Source: JBKEAJ01 sp047974415 (lineage in GTDB: Bacteria > Bacteroidota > Bacteroidia > Bacteroidales > Prolixibacteraceae). Taken from it: a stretch of 64,000 nt of DNA. Every line of letters starts with the position of its first letter. The first letter of the stretch is position 1. A model generated the notes under the pieces. It did not search any database, was not told the DNA's origin, and worked only from the letters and a program-made list of their open reading frames with translations. The translations under genes and the position numbers were made by a program. The stretch lies in assembly GCA_047974415.1 (NCBI GenBank), contig JBKECH010000065.1, positions 1-64,000 of the forward strand, written 5' to 3'. Shown piece after piece: positions 27,412 through 35,735 of this stretch.

Positions 27412-27447
27412 ATCATTCAAGAGTAGTATGTACTACTCTTGAATGAT
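27412..27447. repeat. perfect 17-bp inverted repeat between array genes
   Basis: ATCATTCAAGAGTAGTA is followed after TG by its exact reverse complement, giving a very stable hairpin between paralogue 2 (ending 27474) and paralogue 3 (starting 27388). Neither arm is followed by a strong T-run on the minus strand, so it is not a classical terminator. It may stabilise mRNA ends or attenuate readthrough. Confidence 0.75.
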
Positions 27448-27473
27448 TAAAATCTCTTAGTTCAGAACTGTAC

Positions 27474-29363
27474 TTATTTCAATTCAGTACCAACTATTAT
27501 TGTTACTGTAGCAGTTTGTGTTTGACCACCACCAATGCTACAATCTGTTCCTGTATACGTGAACGTATATTCGCCAGTTCCAGCTCCATCTTCAGAAGCA
27601 TTCAGAATAACATTAACGGTTCTGTTTCCATCTTTAATCTCCGTAACATTTCCACTAATACTCGATAAATATGTCCATTTTCCGTCAGCAAATTCACTAC
27701 CAAGTATGTTTCCAATATTGATATTCTTAACATCATCTGAATATATACAGAAGTACTTGCTTCTATTATTTATAATGATATTCTTAACAAAAGACAAATA
27801 AACAGATACTGTATCAGCTCCACATGCGTCTGTCTCTTGACCTATCGTATACGCAAGCTGTCCAACAGGTCCATCTACTGATGCAAAAGACTTAAGGTTA
27901 AAAGCTTTTGCTTCTGCATCAGTTATCTCTTTATATCCATCAGCACCAGTTCCTCCTTTAGTATACCACCACTTACCTTCAGTTGTCTCTAGCAAGTTGT
28001 TCAAGTTGTAATTTGTAACAGGAGTGTTAGCACAGAATTGTCTTGAAACATCCGCTTGAGCTGGAGCTTTATCAATATTTATGGTGAAGTAAATTGAATC
28101 TGGATAAGTACAATCTGTTTCGCTAGTGGAGTTATAAGACCACTTGAAAACATGTTGTCCGACAGGCAATAGATTCAAGCTCAAAGTATTAGCATAAGTT
28201 ATGCTTGCTGAGAAATCAGGAGCAGTCTTAGACTCCCAAGATCCGTTTGGCAACTGGTATCCAATCCAGCTATCAAAATCAAGAACGCCATTCGCATTAT
28301 TACAGAATTCTTTTGTTTCGTTTTTGAATCCTGGCTGGTCGATATCTTCAAAGTTGATAGAAATTGTAGCTGTTTTAAATGCAGTCCCAGTTTCATCACT
28401 ACAATTGCCAACATACTTATAAGTATATTGTGCAGCCTTCTTACCATTGTCAATAAAATATTTTTTAACGGCTCCCATAGAAACACTACCTGTTGATGAT
28501 ATCATAGGAGAGCTACCAACTTTAGTCCAAGTACCTTCTAGAGTTCCTATAACATTATCATCTAAATCAATGGAGTCAGTATCAGCATATTCGTCTTTGC
28601 CACAAAATGTTAATGTCTCGTCTGGAATTACAATTTCATCATTTGCATCATAGAGAATGAAAGTAAGCTGTCCTTTCATACAAGAAAGCTTATCTCCGTT
28701 AGACGGTCTTCTTGTAACTTCGTATTTAATATAGAGTGTGTTTCCACCTTTACCATCAATATCTAACATACCGCTAGGGACAGTAGAACCTTCAAGTAGT
28801 TCATCGCTTGCAGGATCCAATATCATATTAGTAAAAGTAACATCTGCAGCTTGGTAGTTTTTACCACCAATCTTTACTGTTACTTCTTTGTTTAAAATGT
28901 CCAATAAATTTAGAGGACCTTTATTCTCACATACTTTTTTAACAAGGTCGCCATTACTCACAACAGTAATTGTTGCTACAGATACACCTCCGATTGTGAT
29001 TCCACAACCCTGATCTGCAGTAGAGCGGTACACAAAAGTGTAAGAGTTACCAACTATAGCGTTAGAAGCCATGAACATTCCACCTGGTAATTCAGTAGAA
29101 TTGGAAAGAGGGAAATTACAAGTATCCGCTTTTCCAATACCTGCATTTGCTGGCAACTGATACCACTTTCCTTTGGCATCACCTTCTTCAAAATTAATCC
29201 CAACTACTTGATTTTCCAAATCAATAGGAGCAACTAGATCTCTAGGACACAAATACAATGTGTCGTTAGAGAACACATCACATCCGCCTTGAGATTTTGC
29301 GCTACCCATAGAGAATGCTAGAATCGCAAGGACACTAACACATAGAGTAAACAACTTTTTCAT
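27474..29363 (-). CDS. secreted modular paralogue 2 of the surface array (629 aa)
   Basis: I choose the start at 29363 (MKKLFTLCVSVLAILAFSMG), which opens with the signal peptide. A further in-frame ATG at 29396 adds 11 residues. Six modules are visible: LYLCPRDLVAPIDL, KVCENKGPLNLLD, TFCGKDEYADTDSIDL, EFCNNANGVLDFDS, QFCANTPVTNYNLNN and YFCIYSDDVKNINIGN, with Trp in the following strand. It ends TATVTIIVGTELK with no sorting domain. The protein is acidic overall, as many surface adhesins are. Confidence 0.85.
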   Translation of the reverse strand: MKKLFTLCVSVLAILAFSMGSAKSQGGCDVFSNDTLYLCPRDLVAPIDLENQVVGINFEEGDAKGKWYQLPANAGIGKADTCNFPLSNSTELPGGMFMASNAIVGNSYTFVYRSTADQGCGITIGGVSVATITVVSNGDLVKKVCENKGPLNLLDILNKEVTVKIGGKNYQAADVTFTNMILDPASDELLEGSTVPSGMLDIDGKGGNTLYIKYEVTRRPSNGDKLSCMKGQLTFILYDANDEIVIPDETLTFCGKDEYADTDSIDLDDNVIGTLEGTWTKVGSSPMISSTGSVSMGAVKKYFIDNGKKAAQYTYKYVGNCSDETGTAFKTATISINFEDIDQPGFKNETKEFCNNANGVLDFDSWIGYQLPNGSWESKTAPDFSASITYANTLSLNLLPVGQHVFKWSYNSTSETDCTYPDSIYFTINIDKAPAQADVSRQFCANTPVTNYNLNNLLETTEGKWWYTKGGTGADGYKEITDAEAKAFNLKSFASVDGPVGQLAYTIGQETDACGADTVSVYLSFVKNIIINNRSKYFCIYSDDVKNINIGNILGSEFADGKWTYLSSISGNVTEIKDGNRTVNVILNASEDGAGTGEYTFTYTGTDCSIGGGQTQTATVTIIVGTELK

Positions 29364-29419
29364 AATAATCCAATTTAATTTATGTATATATTTCATATTT
29401 TAAGTATTCTTTTGTATTC

Positions 29420-31381
29420 CTAGGGCAAACCTCTGACCAAATCATCTGTAATAATAACATAGAAATCTACGGACTCCCCATCCTGTAGTCCACAACCACC
29501 ACAGCCCGAACCAACAGTAAAGGTAAACTTGTATTTTTTATACGCGACTCCAGAAGGAGGATTAGTAATATACTCATTATGAGCCAGAAAGAACAAGCCT
29601 GCAGCACTAGTAGCAGAACCACTAGTAGCACTAGTATTATTAGCGTTAACAACATTAGCTGCATTAATCCCACTCCAAGACCATGTGCCACAAATGCCAG
29701 ATAAACCAGAAAAGGCAACTAGGTTGAAAGTATCAGCTGTATTAAACAAATAACACATAGCTGTTGTTTGGGAGTTAACGATTAGATTTCTTTTCTTAGT
29801 TATATAAACTGTCGCCTGGTTGTCACCACAAAAGTTTTCTGTATTATCTGTAAATCGATATGTGAAGGCAGTATTGGGTTTGCCAGACAAGTCAACATTC
29901 AAAGCCTGAGCAGAAGTTAATCTTGTCCATCTGAGCGAGGCATTTTTCCCTTCCTTAAGTTCCCAATACCCATCGTCGGGACGTGTATTGTAATTTTTAT
30001 TTATTAGCAGGTTGTATAGATTAATATTTTTAGCTCGATCTTGACAGACCTGAATAGACGTACCTTTTAGCCCATCGTCTTCATTGAATTTAAAATTCAC
30101 TTTAACGGTACTTATTCCTACAGCACAAGCCAAAGCATCGTCTACAGTTTCATCAATAACATAGGTAAATGTGTAATCTCCTTCTTGCATACCGATAGTG
30201 ACAACCCGACCATCGCTAAAAAACTCTGGGGCTATTGCGGGTTCTACCGTCCATGTTCCAGCATTCGAAGGTAGAGCCAAGCCCATTCCTTCGTACAGAT
30301 TAATGTATGGATTCGCAAACTGGCATGCATCGCTAAGATTCACTTCCGATTCCATTTTAAAATTAGAATTCACAAAATTTATTATTAGTCTCTCAGTTCC
30401 TGTCAAATTACAGGTACCTCCTAGTTTACTTCTATCGAGGATGAACTCAAACGATGATGGTCTAGAACCATTATTAGTAATATATTTTTTCACCTCTTGT
30501 TTTAAGGCGACCTTATTGCCGTCAATAATAGTTATACCCGCCGAGTTACTCCAAGCACCCTTACCACTGGAGGGAAAGCCAAGCCCGACAAGCTCATTTA
30601 AAGAAACTACATCAGGAAGAGATTCGATACAAAAAGGAACTGTATTTACGACATCTTCTCTGCCGCCTATGCTTTCAACAACTTCAAAGGTAATAGAACC
30701 TTCGGAACAATTTTGTATTTCAATACCATTAAATTTTCTAATCACAGAGAAGTTCACCGTAACTACTGCGCCCAAATATCTGCTTAGTTCTAATTCGCCA
30801 GTAGATACATTCAGTCCTGAATTATCTGTTACAAGCTTATTATTATTGTCAAGTCTATATCGAGTCCAAGCAATTTCGTCTCTTGTCTTATTGAAGGACG
30901 GCATCAATTCTTCTAGGATATCATTTAGTATAATGGCACCACTAGATGCGCATATTTCGCCAATGTAAAGATGCTCTGCGGGAGGCAGGATGTTCAATTT
31001 TAAGTGAGCCATTCCATCAACTTTAATACCACATTGTTGGTCTTGGGTAGACACAAAAACAAGTTCGTAAGCACCATAGGGTCTTCCTACTAATCCGAAT
31101 GCATTACTTACTTTTTCTAGAATCATATCCTCAGTTATGGAGGTCTTGTCGTCTGGGTTTACTCTAGAGAACTGGTCGCTATGTATAAGTAGCCAATATC
31201 CATTGTTAACGTCAAGGTTTTCAATTCCAATCTCTTTGTCTAGATACACGTGAGATCTTGAAGCACCACACACGTAGCTCACCGCATCCTTAAAATAACC
31301 TGTAGCGCTTACCCTTTTAGCTGTCCCCATAAGCATAAAGAGTAGCATTACACTGCAAATTTTAACGTAAAAAATTCTCAT
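29420..31381 (-). CDS. secreted modular paralogue 1 of the surface array (653 aa)
   Basis: This is the first gene of the array. The 653-residue protein has a signal peptide (about 1-26) and the six-module plan: YVCGASRSHVYLD, EICASSGAIILND, PFCIESLPDVVSLNE, DACQFANPYINLYE, QVCQDRAKNINLYN and AMCYLFNTADTFNLV. It has the conserved QQCGIKVDGMAHLKL block in module 1. The C-terminus FYVIITDDLVRGLP lacks a sorting domain. The four paralogues differ widely in residue sequence while keeping module order, so the duplications are old or diversifying. Confidence 0.85.
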   Translation of the reverse strand: MRIFYVKICSVMLLFMLMGTAKRVSATGYFKDAVSYVCGASRSHVYLDKEIGIENLDVNNGYWLLIHSDQFSRVNPDDKTSITEDMILEKVSNAFGLVGRPYGAYELVFVSTQDQQCGIKVDGMAHLKLNILPPAEHLYIGEICASSGAIILNDILEELMPSFNKTRDEIAWTRYRLDNNNKLVTDNSGLNVSTGELELSRYLGAVVTVNFSVIRKFNGIEIQNCSEGSITFEVVESIGGREDVVNTVPFCIESLPDVVSLNELVGLGFPSSGKGAWSNSAGITIIDGNKVALKQEVKKYITNNGSRPSSFEFILDRSKLGGTCNLTGTERLIINFVNSNFKMESEVNLSDACQFANPYINLYEGMGLALPSNAGTWTVEPAIAPEFFSDGRVVTIGMQEGDYTFTYVIDETVDDALACAVGISTVKVNFKFNEDDGLKGTSIQVCQDRAKNINLYNLLINKNYNTRPDDGYWELKEGKNASLRWTRLTSAQALNVDLSGKPNTAFTYRFTDNTENFCGDNQATVYITKKRNLIVNSQTTAMCYLFNTADTFNLVAFSGLSGICGTWSWSGINAANVVNANNTSATSGSATSAAGLFFLAHNEYITNPPSGVAYKKYKFTFTVGSGCGGCGLQDGESVDFYVIITDDLVRGLP

Positions 31382-31760
31382 ATCTATATTTTATCTCGTC
31401 TATCTTAAATATCAAGACTCCCCATTAATATCGTCGGCGAAGGTATAGCAAAACAAATAATAAACCAAATAATATTTCATTTTTTTTCGTAATAAATAGA
31501 ATAAAAAACACGCACATCACCTCATATATCTAAAAATCAAACAGTTAAATTATTTATTTTTTTAACTGTTTTACCCTTTGTAAGCATCTCAATCCGAATT
31601 ATGTTTTGGAACACCTTAGTGAGCGCTTACTTCGCTCGGCAAAAGCTCTGTTTTATCAAGCGAAGTAAGCACCAGTATAGAGAGGAGGGGCAAATCCAGC
31701 GAAGCGTTTGATTTGAAGAGATTTGGGTGCATAATAGGTAGGCTGGAGTGTATTATAGGT
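31382..31760. other. leader region of the surface array and comF downstream region
   Basis: No gene is seen. A minus-strand TACCTTCG at 31445-31438, about 55 bp upstream of the first array gene, is a near match to the -7 consensus. A hairpin (AAACAGTTAAA with TTTAACTGTTT, 31539-31571) may end the comF transcript. A degenerate family B repeat and local GCGAAGTAAGC inverted sequences fill 31605-31700. Confidence 0.45.
31539..31571 (-). terminator. possible terminator downstream of comF
   Basis: An 11-bp stem of AAACAGTTAAA and TTTAACTGTTT encloses an AT-rich loop, about 190 bp beyond the comF stop on the minus strand. The arm composition suits a terminator but the distance is large. Confidence 0.4.
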
Positions 31761-32435
31761 TTATACGGAAGCAAGCGTACATGCATATATATTATTGAAT
31801 GTCCCCACTAGAGGTTTCACACAGTTAGCAAGAGTGGCACCAGTTGTCAATACATCATCTACTACAAGAACAGAGGAGTTTGTATGTATCTCTTTACTGG
31901 GGTTCAGATAAAAGCTTCCTTCTGTGTTTATCCATCTTTCCCAGTTGCCCAAACGAGTTTGCGAGCGTTTTGCTGACTTTCTTTTTATTACATTGGTCTT
32001 TGTGGGACATCCCAAGACTTCTGATATTCCGTGTGCTATTATTTCTGCCTGATTAAACTCCCTCTTCATGTGCTTAATTGGGGTCAATGGAACTGGTAGT
32101 ATAAAATCAATCTGATGCCCATCCTTTTTTATAAGTTCTCCTAACATCTTGCCTAGATATATCCCTATATCTTTTCGTCCACTGTATTTTAGTTTATATA
32201 TTAAAGACTGGGCCATATTTCCTTTTTCGTATTTAAACAGCGATAGCACAGGGACCAACAGGGAGGAATCTGGTTTATGGTTAAATCCCACATTCATGAG
32301 GTAGGGCAAGCTGAAAAGGCAAGTAGTGCATAATATCTTTTCTGCATTCACAAGCTTTGCTCCACAGCCATCGCACAAAGGCGGATATACAATTTCTTTC
32401 AGACAAGTTAGAAGGTCCATTTTGACACACAACAA
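31761..32435 (-). CDS. comF: ComF family phosphoribosyltransferase-like protein
   Basis: The 224-residue protein has an N-terminal zinc-finger-like cluster CDGCGAKLVNAEKILCTTC cut here to CDGC and CTTC (about residues 18-39). A type I phosphoribosyltransferase domain follows, with the PRPP loop VLVVDDVLTTGATL near 191-204. ComF proteins are needed for DNA uptake in naturally competent bacteria, and the biochemical role is unclear. A second in-frame ATG at 32420 (MDLLTCLKEIV) is the more usual family start and would shorten it by five residues. It begins 13 bp after the preceding stop. Confidence 0.9.
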   Translation of the reverse strand: MLCVKMDLLTCLKEIVYPPLCDGCGAKLVNAEKILCTTCLFSLPYLMNVGFNHKPDSSLLVPVLSLFKYEKGNMAQSLIYKLKYSGRKDIGIYLGKMLGELIKKDGHQIDFILPVPLTPIKHMKREFNQAEIIAHGISEVLGCPTKTNVIKRKSAKRSQTRLGNWERWINTEGSFYLNPSKEIHTNSSVLVVDDVLTTGATLANCVKPLVGTFNNIYACTLASV

Positions 32436-32447
32436 ACTGACACAAAA

Positions 32448-33383
32448 CTACTTATTGATAGCGAACTTTGTTCTTGCTACGTTTTCACCGTCTATAAATA
32501 GGTCGACAGTATACTCCCCCAATGGCAGGTCATCTATACCCTGATCCCAGTATAAATTTACGGGGAGGTCCTTTCCTTCGTATACAAAGTCTCTTTTCAT
32601 TGAATAAAGCACTTTGCTATTTTCGTATTGAAACACATTGTTGGTAGAACTCACCATTACAATTTGGTCGGGTCTTTCGATTCTAACATAAGCGGTCTTT
32701 GTACCTCTGCTTGCTGTTATGTTGTTATTAATTGTAAAGCCTGCCAATATCTGAACTGCGCTTCTTCGTTTCTCTATTGCCGTGCCACGCTTGTTTATCA
32801 GTGTCGCCCGAAAGTCTCGAACAGAAAGTCTAGAGGCCTTATCCACTACTGTTTGCAACTGATTTCTAGACTGTTCTATTTGTTGCTTTTCGGTTTGCAC
32901 TTCGGAGTAATCGTTTTGCAGACCTTGCACCTGAGCCATTAACTGTTCGTTCTTCACATTAAGCGAGTCTATTTGCTTAACAAAATTTCGCATTATCCCA
33001 CGAAGTGTCCCAACTTCTTTTTTATACTTAGCAATTTCTCGATAGCTCAAACGTTTTTGCTGGTCTAGAACTTTTATTAGGCTGTCTGCTCTTTCTCTTT
33101 CAAACATCATTTCTTGGCTCAATGTGTCGTTTTCTACTGATAATGAGTCGTACCCAATTATCATTGTATTAAGCTCTGATTTCAGGGAGTCTCTCTCTTC
33201 GGTCATTGCTTGTTCAAATCCTTTGAATTGAGAGCGTTGGTTAAGATATAGATATACTAGTATTGCAAGCAACACTAGCAATATAAGTATTATCAGGTTA
33301 TTCCTTTTATTTTTAGAGCTACGCTCATCCAAATAACTACTAGATACTTGCCCTTCTTTATTGTTTATTTTATTACTGCTCAT
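32448..33383 (-). CDS. membrane-anchored coiled-coil protein
   Basis: I place the start at 33383 (MSSNKINNKEGQ), giving 311 residues. A longer frame starts at 33407. After a polar cytoplasmic stretch there is one membrane helix (NLIILILLVLLAILVYLYL, about residues 38-56), then a long coiled coil (about 60-190) and a C-terminal beta-rich domain containing RRSAVQILAGFTINNN and GEYTVDLFIDGENVA. The domain likely faces the periplasm. The family is common in Bacteroidales next to EnvC-like genes but has no known function. A cell-envelope or division role is an inference from neighbours. Confidence 0.75.
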   Translation of the reverse strand: MSSNKINNKEGQVSSSYLDERSSKNKRNNLIILILLVLLAILVYLYLNQRSQFKGFEQAMTEERDSLKSELNTMIIGYDSLSVENDTLSQEMMFERERADSLIKVLDQQKRLSYREIAKYKKEVGTLRGIMRNFVKQIDSLNVKNEQLMAQVQGLQNDYSEVQTEKQQIEQSRNQLQTVVDKASRLSVRDFRATLINKRGTAIEKRRSAVQILAGFTINNNITASRGTKTAYVRIERPDQIVMVSSTNNVFQYENSKVLYSMKRDFVYEGKDLPVNLYWDQGIDDLPLGEYTVDLFIDGENVARTKFAINK

Positions 33384-33423
33384 TTTTGATATCTTTGAAA
33401 TTGCCACAAATATAGTGAAATAA

Positions 33424-34575
33424 TTACTCTATCAACCAATCCTCGGGATTCATCTTTTCGTTCTCCTTCCAAATTTGAAACTTCAGTTCTGAATATTTTT
33501 CCCCTTCATTACTACATGCACTTAATGTGCCTATTTGCTGTAGCCCTCTCACTCTGTCGCCTGTGCTTACTCCCGTCATCCTTAGATTAGAGTATACCGA
33601 CAGATACTTACCATGTCTAATAATCACAGATATTGCACCATTATTTAGCTTCAGCACTTTGCTAACAAGCCCAGGAAAAATAGACCTCACTCGAGATTCT
33701 GCCTCTGCAGCAAAAGTGACTCCACTGCTACGAACCCTTATATTGTGCATGGTATTGTGATTGTGTGCACCAAAATGTTCTATCATCACGCCTTTACTTA
33801 TTGGCCAAGGCAGGCGTTTTTTACTTTTCTCAAAAGTTGTGGAAAGAAAAAGAGCATCAGAGGTTTCATGGCAGTTGTCGCCGCCGATATTATTCAGCAT
33901 ATACTGTTTTATAGTGCTCTGGAGCTCCCCATCTTGCTTATTGTCTTCTAATTTTCCGTTTGGAAATTCGTTATGTCCTAATTGCTGATTATAATATTCT
34001 TTTTGCTCATTCACGTCCTTATGTAGCAAATATACTTCTCCAGCCCTGTCGCTTAGCAACTTATCTTTTACAGCTTGCTTCTCCTGAACTTTTCGTATGT
34101 GTGTTTCTAGTGTAATCTTTAAAGCGGACAGTACATCTTGTTGCTCGTGCCTATAAGACATATACTGCTGATAATAAAGCATTCTCTTGAATACTTGATG
34201 GAAACTTATTGACGAGAAAACGTAAGTTAGCAACGAAAGCTCATTGCGTCTATACGAAAGGTATCTAATCGTCTCGGCATACTCTTCTTTATAGGCGTCC
34301 AGATCGCGTGTTATTTCGCCAACGACATAATTGTAGTCGTTTATAGTCTCGTCCACAACTTTTATCTTCGAGTCTATATTTTGTATCAGCTCGGCTCTTT
34401 TCTTGATATTATACTTCAATGGTCCAGCATCGGCATATCGTCCTTTATTAGTGGGCTCAGAATTACTCATCAACTCGGAGACCGCTTCTATATTAATCTT
34501 ATTTTTATGCTCCTTAATCTGGTTTACGCGTTGAGGGTAGGCTTTACTTGTCAAGAGCAACATTACAATTAACAT
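33424..34575 (-). CDS. EnvC-like murein hydrolase activator with degenerate LytM domain
   Basis: I choose the start at 34575 (MLIVMLLLTSKAYPQ), giving 383 residues with a signal peptide. The longer frame to 34782 is encoded by repeat sequence. Coiled coil fills about residues 25-230 and a LytM/M23 fold the last 110. In active M23 peptidases zinc is held by HxxxD and HxH. Here the second motif region reads IIRHGKYLSVYSNL, with the final His replaced by Asn, and no HxxxD is evident, so the domain is probably catalytically dead like E. coli EnvC. It would then activate an amidase at the septum. Confidence 0.85.
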   Translation of the reverse strand: MLIVMLLLTSKAYPQRVNQIKEHKNKINIEAVSELMSNSEPTNKGRYADAGPLKYNIKKRAELIQNIDSKIKVVDETINDYNYVVGEITRDLDAYKEEYAETIRYLSYRRNELSLLTYVFSSISFHQVFKRMLYYQQYMSYRHEQQDVLSALKITLETHIRKVQEKQAVKDKLLSDRAGEVYLLHKDVNEQKEYYNQQLGHNEFPNGKLEDNKQDGELQSTIKQYMLNNIGGDNCHETSDALFLSTTFEKSKKRLPWPISKGVMIEHFGAHNHNTMHNIRVRSSGVTFAAEAESRVRSIFPGLVSKVLKLNNGAISVIIRHGKYLSVYSNLRMTGVSTGDRVRGLQQIGTLSACSNEGEKYSELKFQIWKENEKMNPEDWLIE

Positions 34576-34584
34576 CCAGAATCC

Positions 34585-34634
34585 GAGCCGAAGCGTAGTA
34601 ACAAGCGGTTCAAACCCGATACAGCAAAGCTTTT
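34585..34634 (+). repeat. short dispersed repeat, family B
   Basis: AGCGTAGTAACAAGCGGTT followed by CAAACCCGATACAGCAAAGC resembles the family B consensus. It lies upstream of the EnvC-like gene and is the first of two copies in this gap. Confidence 0.4.
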
Positions 34635-34715
34635 GGCGATGAAGACATAATAATGATGCCATGTTTAAAGAGGCAGAAGCTAGAGAAGCCTTTACTTTAA
34701 TCCAGATTATGCCTT

Positions 34716-34760
34716 GGAACACCGTAGCGAATGTATCAAGCCTGATAAAACAAGGGTTTC
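34716..34760 (+). repeat. short dispersed repeat, family B
   Basis: GGAACACCGTAGCGAATG then TATCAAGCCTGATAAAACAAGGG is one of the clearest copies. With the previous copy it fills the 220-bp gap between DUF4292 and EnvC-like genes and creates a spurious N-terminal extension of the latter's reading frame. Confidence 0.5.
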
Positions 34761-34795
34761 TATAGAAAGCGACAAAGCCCATAATTAACTGCTAA

Positions 34796-35716
34796 TCAAA
34801 GCCCCACTTTGTAGTTGGTAGGAATCCTTATGTCTGGAGAGAAATCAACATCTAAACTAAGCTTACTTATTTTCAATGAAATACTTAAATCCTGTTTATC
34901 ATCTTCGTAATTCAGCAATATTTTATGAGGAAATATTTCTGAGCTATTGACGACTTTTTTAAAATCTAAATATTCAACCTCAAGATGCCTATTATTAATC
35001 AAGTCTTTATAAGAGATATTTTTCAAACGTTTGCTATCGCGGCCGAACTTATATTTCCGATATATTACGTTCTCTGTGCCATATTTTTTAAGGTAGATAT
35101 CTAGCTTTTGCACTTGGTCCTTTTCTTCAATCTTTCTTATCTTCCTGTTTTTCAAAGATGCTATAACATATTCATTTCCTGCGCTGTAAGCGGAAAATAT
35201 TTTGTGCAGCTTATCTACATCTTCCAAATTTGGATCGCACATCAAGTTGCTGAGAATCCCTTGTACAATACAATAATTGAAGTCGAAATCTATCAAAGAC
35301 TTTAGAAAATCATAGTCTGACGCTATATATTCTTTCATCAGGTTATTTATGTAGTATGCCGAATCTTTGGTGAGAAAGATCTTCCCTGCAGGGATGGAGA
35401 ATTTACGTACAGATACTTCAACTACCGAGTCTCTTAATATTCTAATGGACGATTGAAATGAGTTTTCTTTTCCACCATTGTTAATAGTAATGCTTACTTT
35501 ATTTGCTACAATGCTATTATATGTTAAAGCTGAATTATCAATCTCGTCGAGCACTTTTTTGACACCAAGACTCTCAAAACTAACTGCTTCCAGTTCGTCA
35601 CTGTCAGTTTTCACTACTGATAATTGCCTCTTAGTTTTGCACGATTGCATGCCAATAAGAACAAAAACTACCACAATGACTCTTACAACACAATACGTAC
35701 TAAATATTATCCTCAT
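34796..35716 (-). CDS. DUF4292 lipoprotein
   Basis: The 306-residue protein has a lipoprotein signal ending GMQSC (Cys at about residue 26), so it is membrane-anchored, probably on the outer membrane. The mature protein is beta-rich with blocks such as SIRILRDSVVEVSVRKF and PAGKIFLTKDSAYYINN, the pattern of DUF4292, a LolA/LolB-like fold found in Bacteroidota. Lipoprotein handling at the outer membrane is a reasonable inference. It lies 19 bp after the TPR gene, in the usual Bacteroidales order dut, TPR, DUF4292, EnvC-like. Confidence 0.88.
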   Translation of the reverse strand: MRIIFSTYCVVRVIVVVFVLIGMQSCKTKRQLSVVKTDSDELEAVSFESLGVKKVLDEIDNSALTYNSIVANKVSITINNGGKENSFQSSIRILRDSVVEVSVRKFSIPAGKIFLTKDSAYYINNLMKEYIASDYDFLKSLIDFDFNYCIVQGILSNLMCDPNLEDVDKLHKIFSAYSAGNEYVIASLKNRKIRKIEEKDQVQKLDIYLKKYGTENVIYRKYKFGRDSKRLKNISYKDLINNRHLEVEYLDFKKVVNSSEIFPHKILLNYEDDKQDLSISLKISKLSLDVDFSPDIRIPTNYKVGL

Positions 35717-35735
35717 ATAATTATAGTCTCAAAAA

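Noticed and set aside
27412..27447. Calling the perfect palindrome a rho-independent terminator
   Set aside because: The stem is strong but neither side has the required T-run for the operon's direction, so it is listed as an inverted repeat.
34576..34782. 69-codon N-terminal extension of the EnvC-like protein
   Set aside because: Encoded by family B repeats; the signal peptide starts at 34575.
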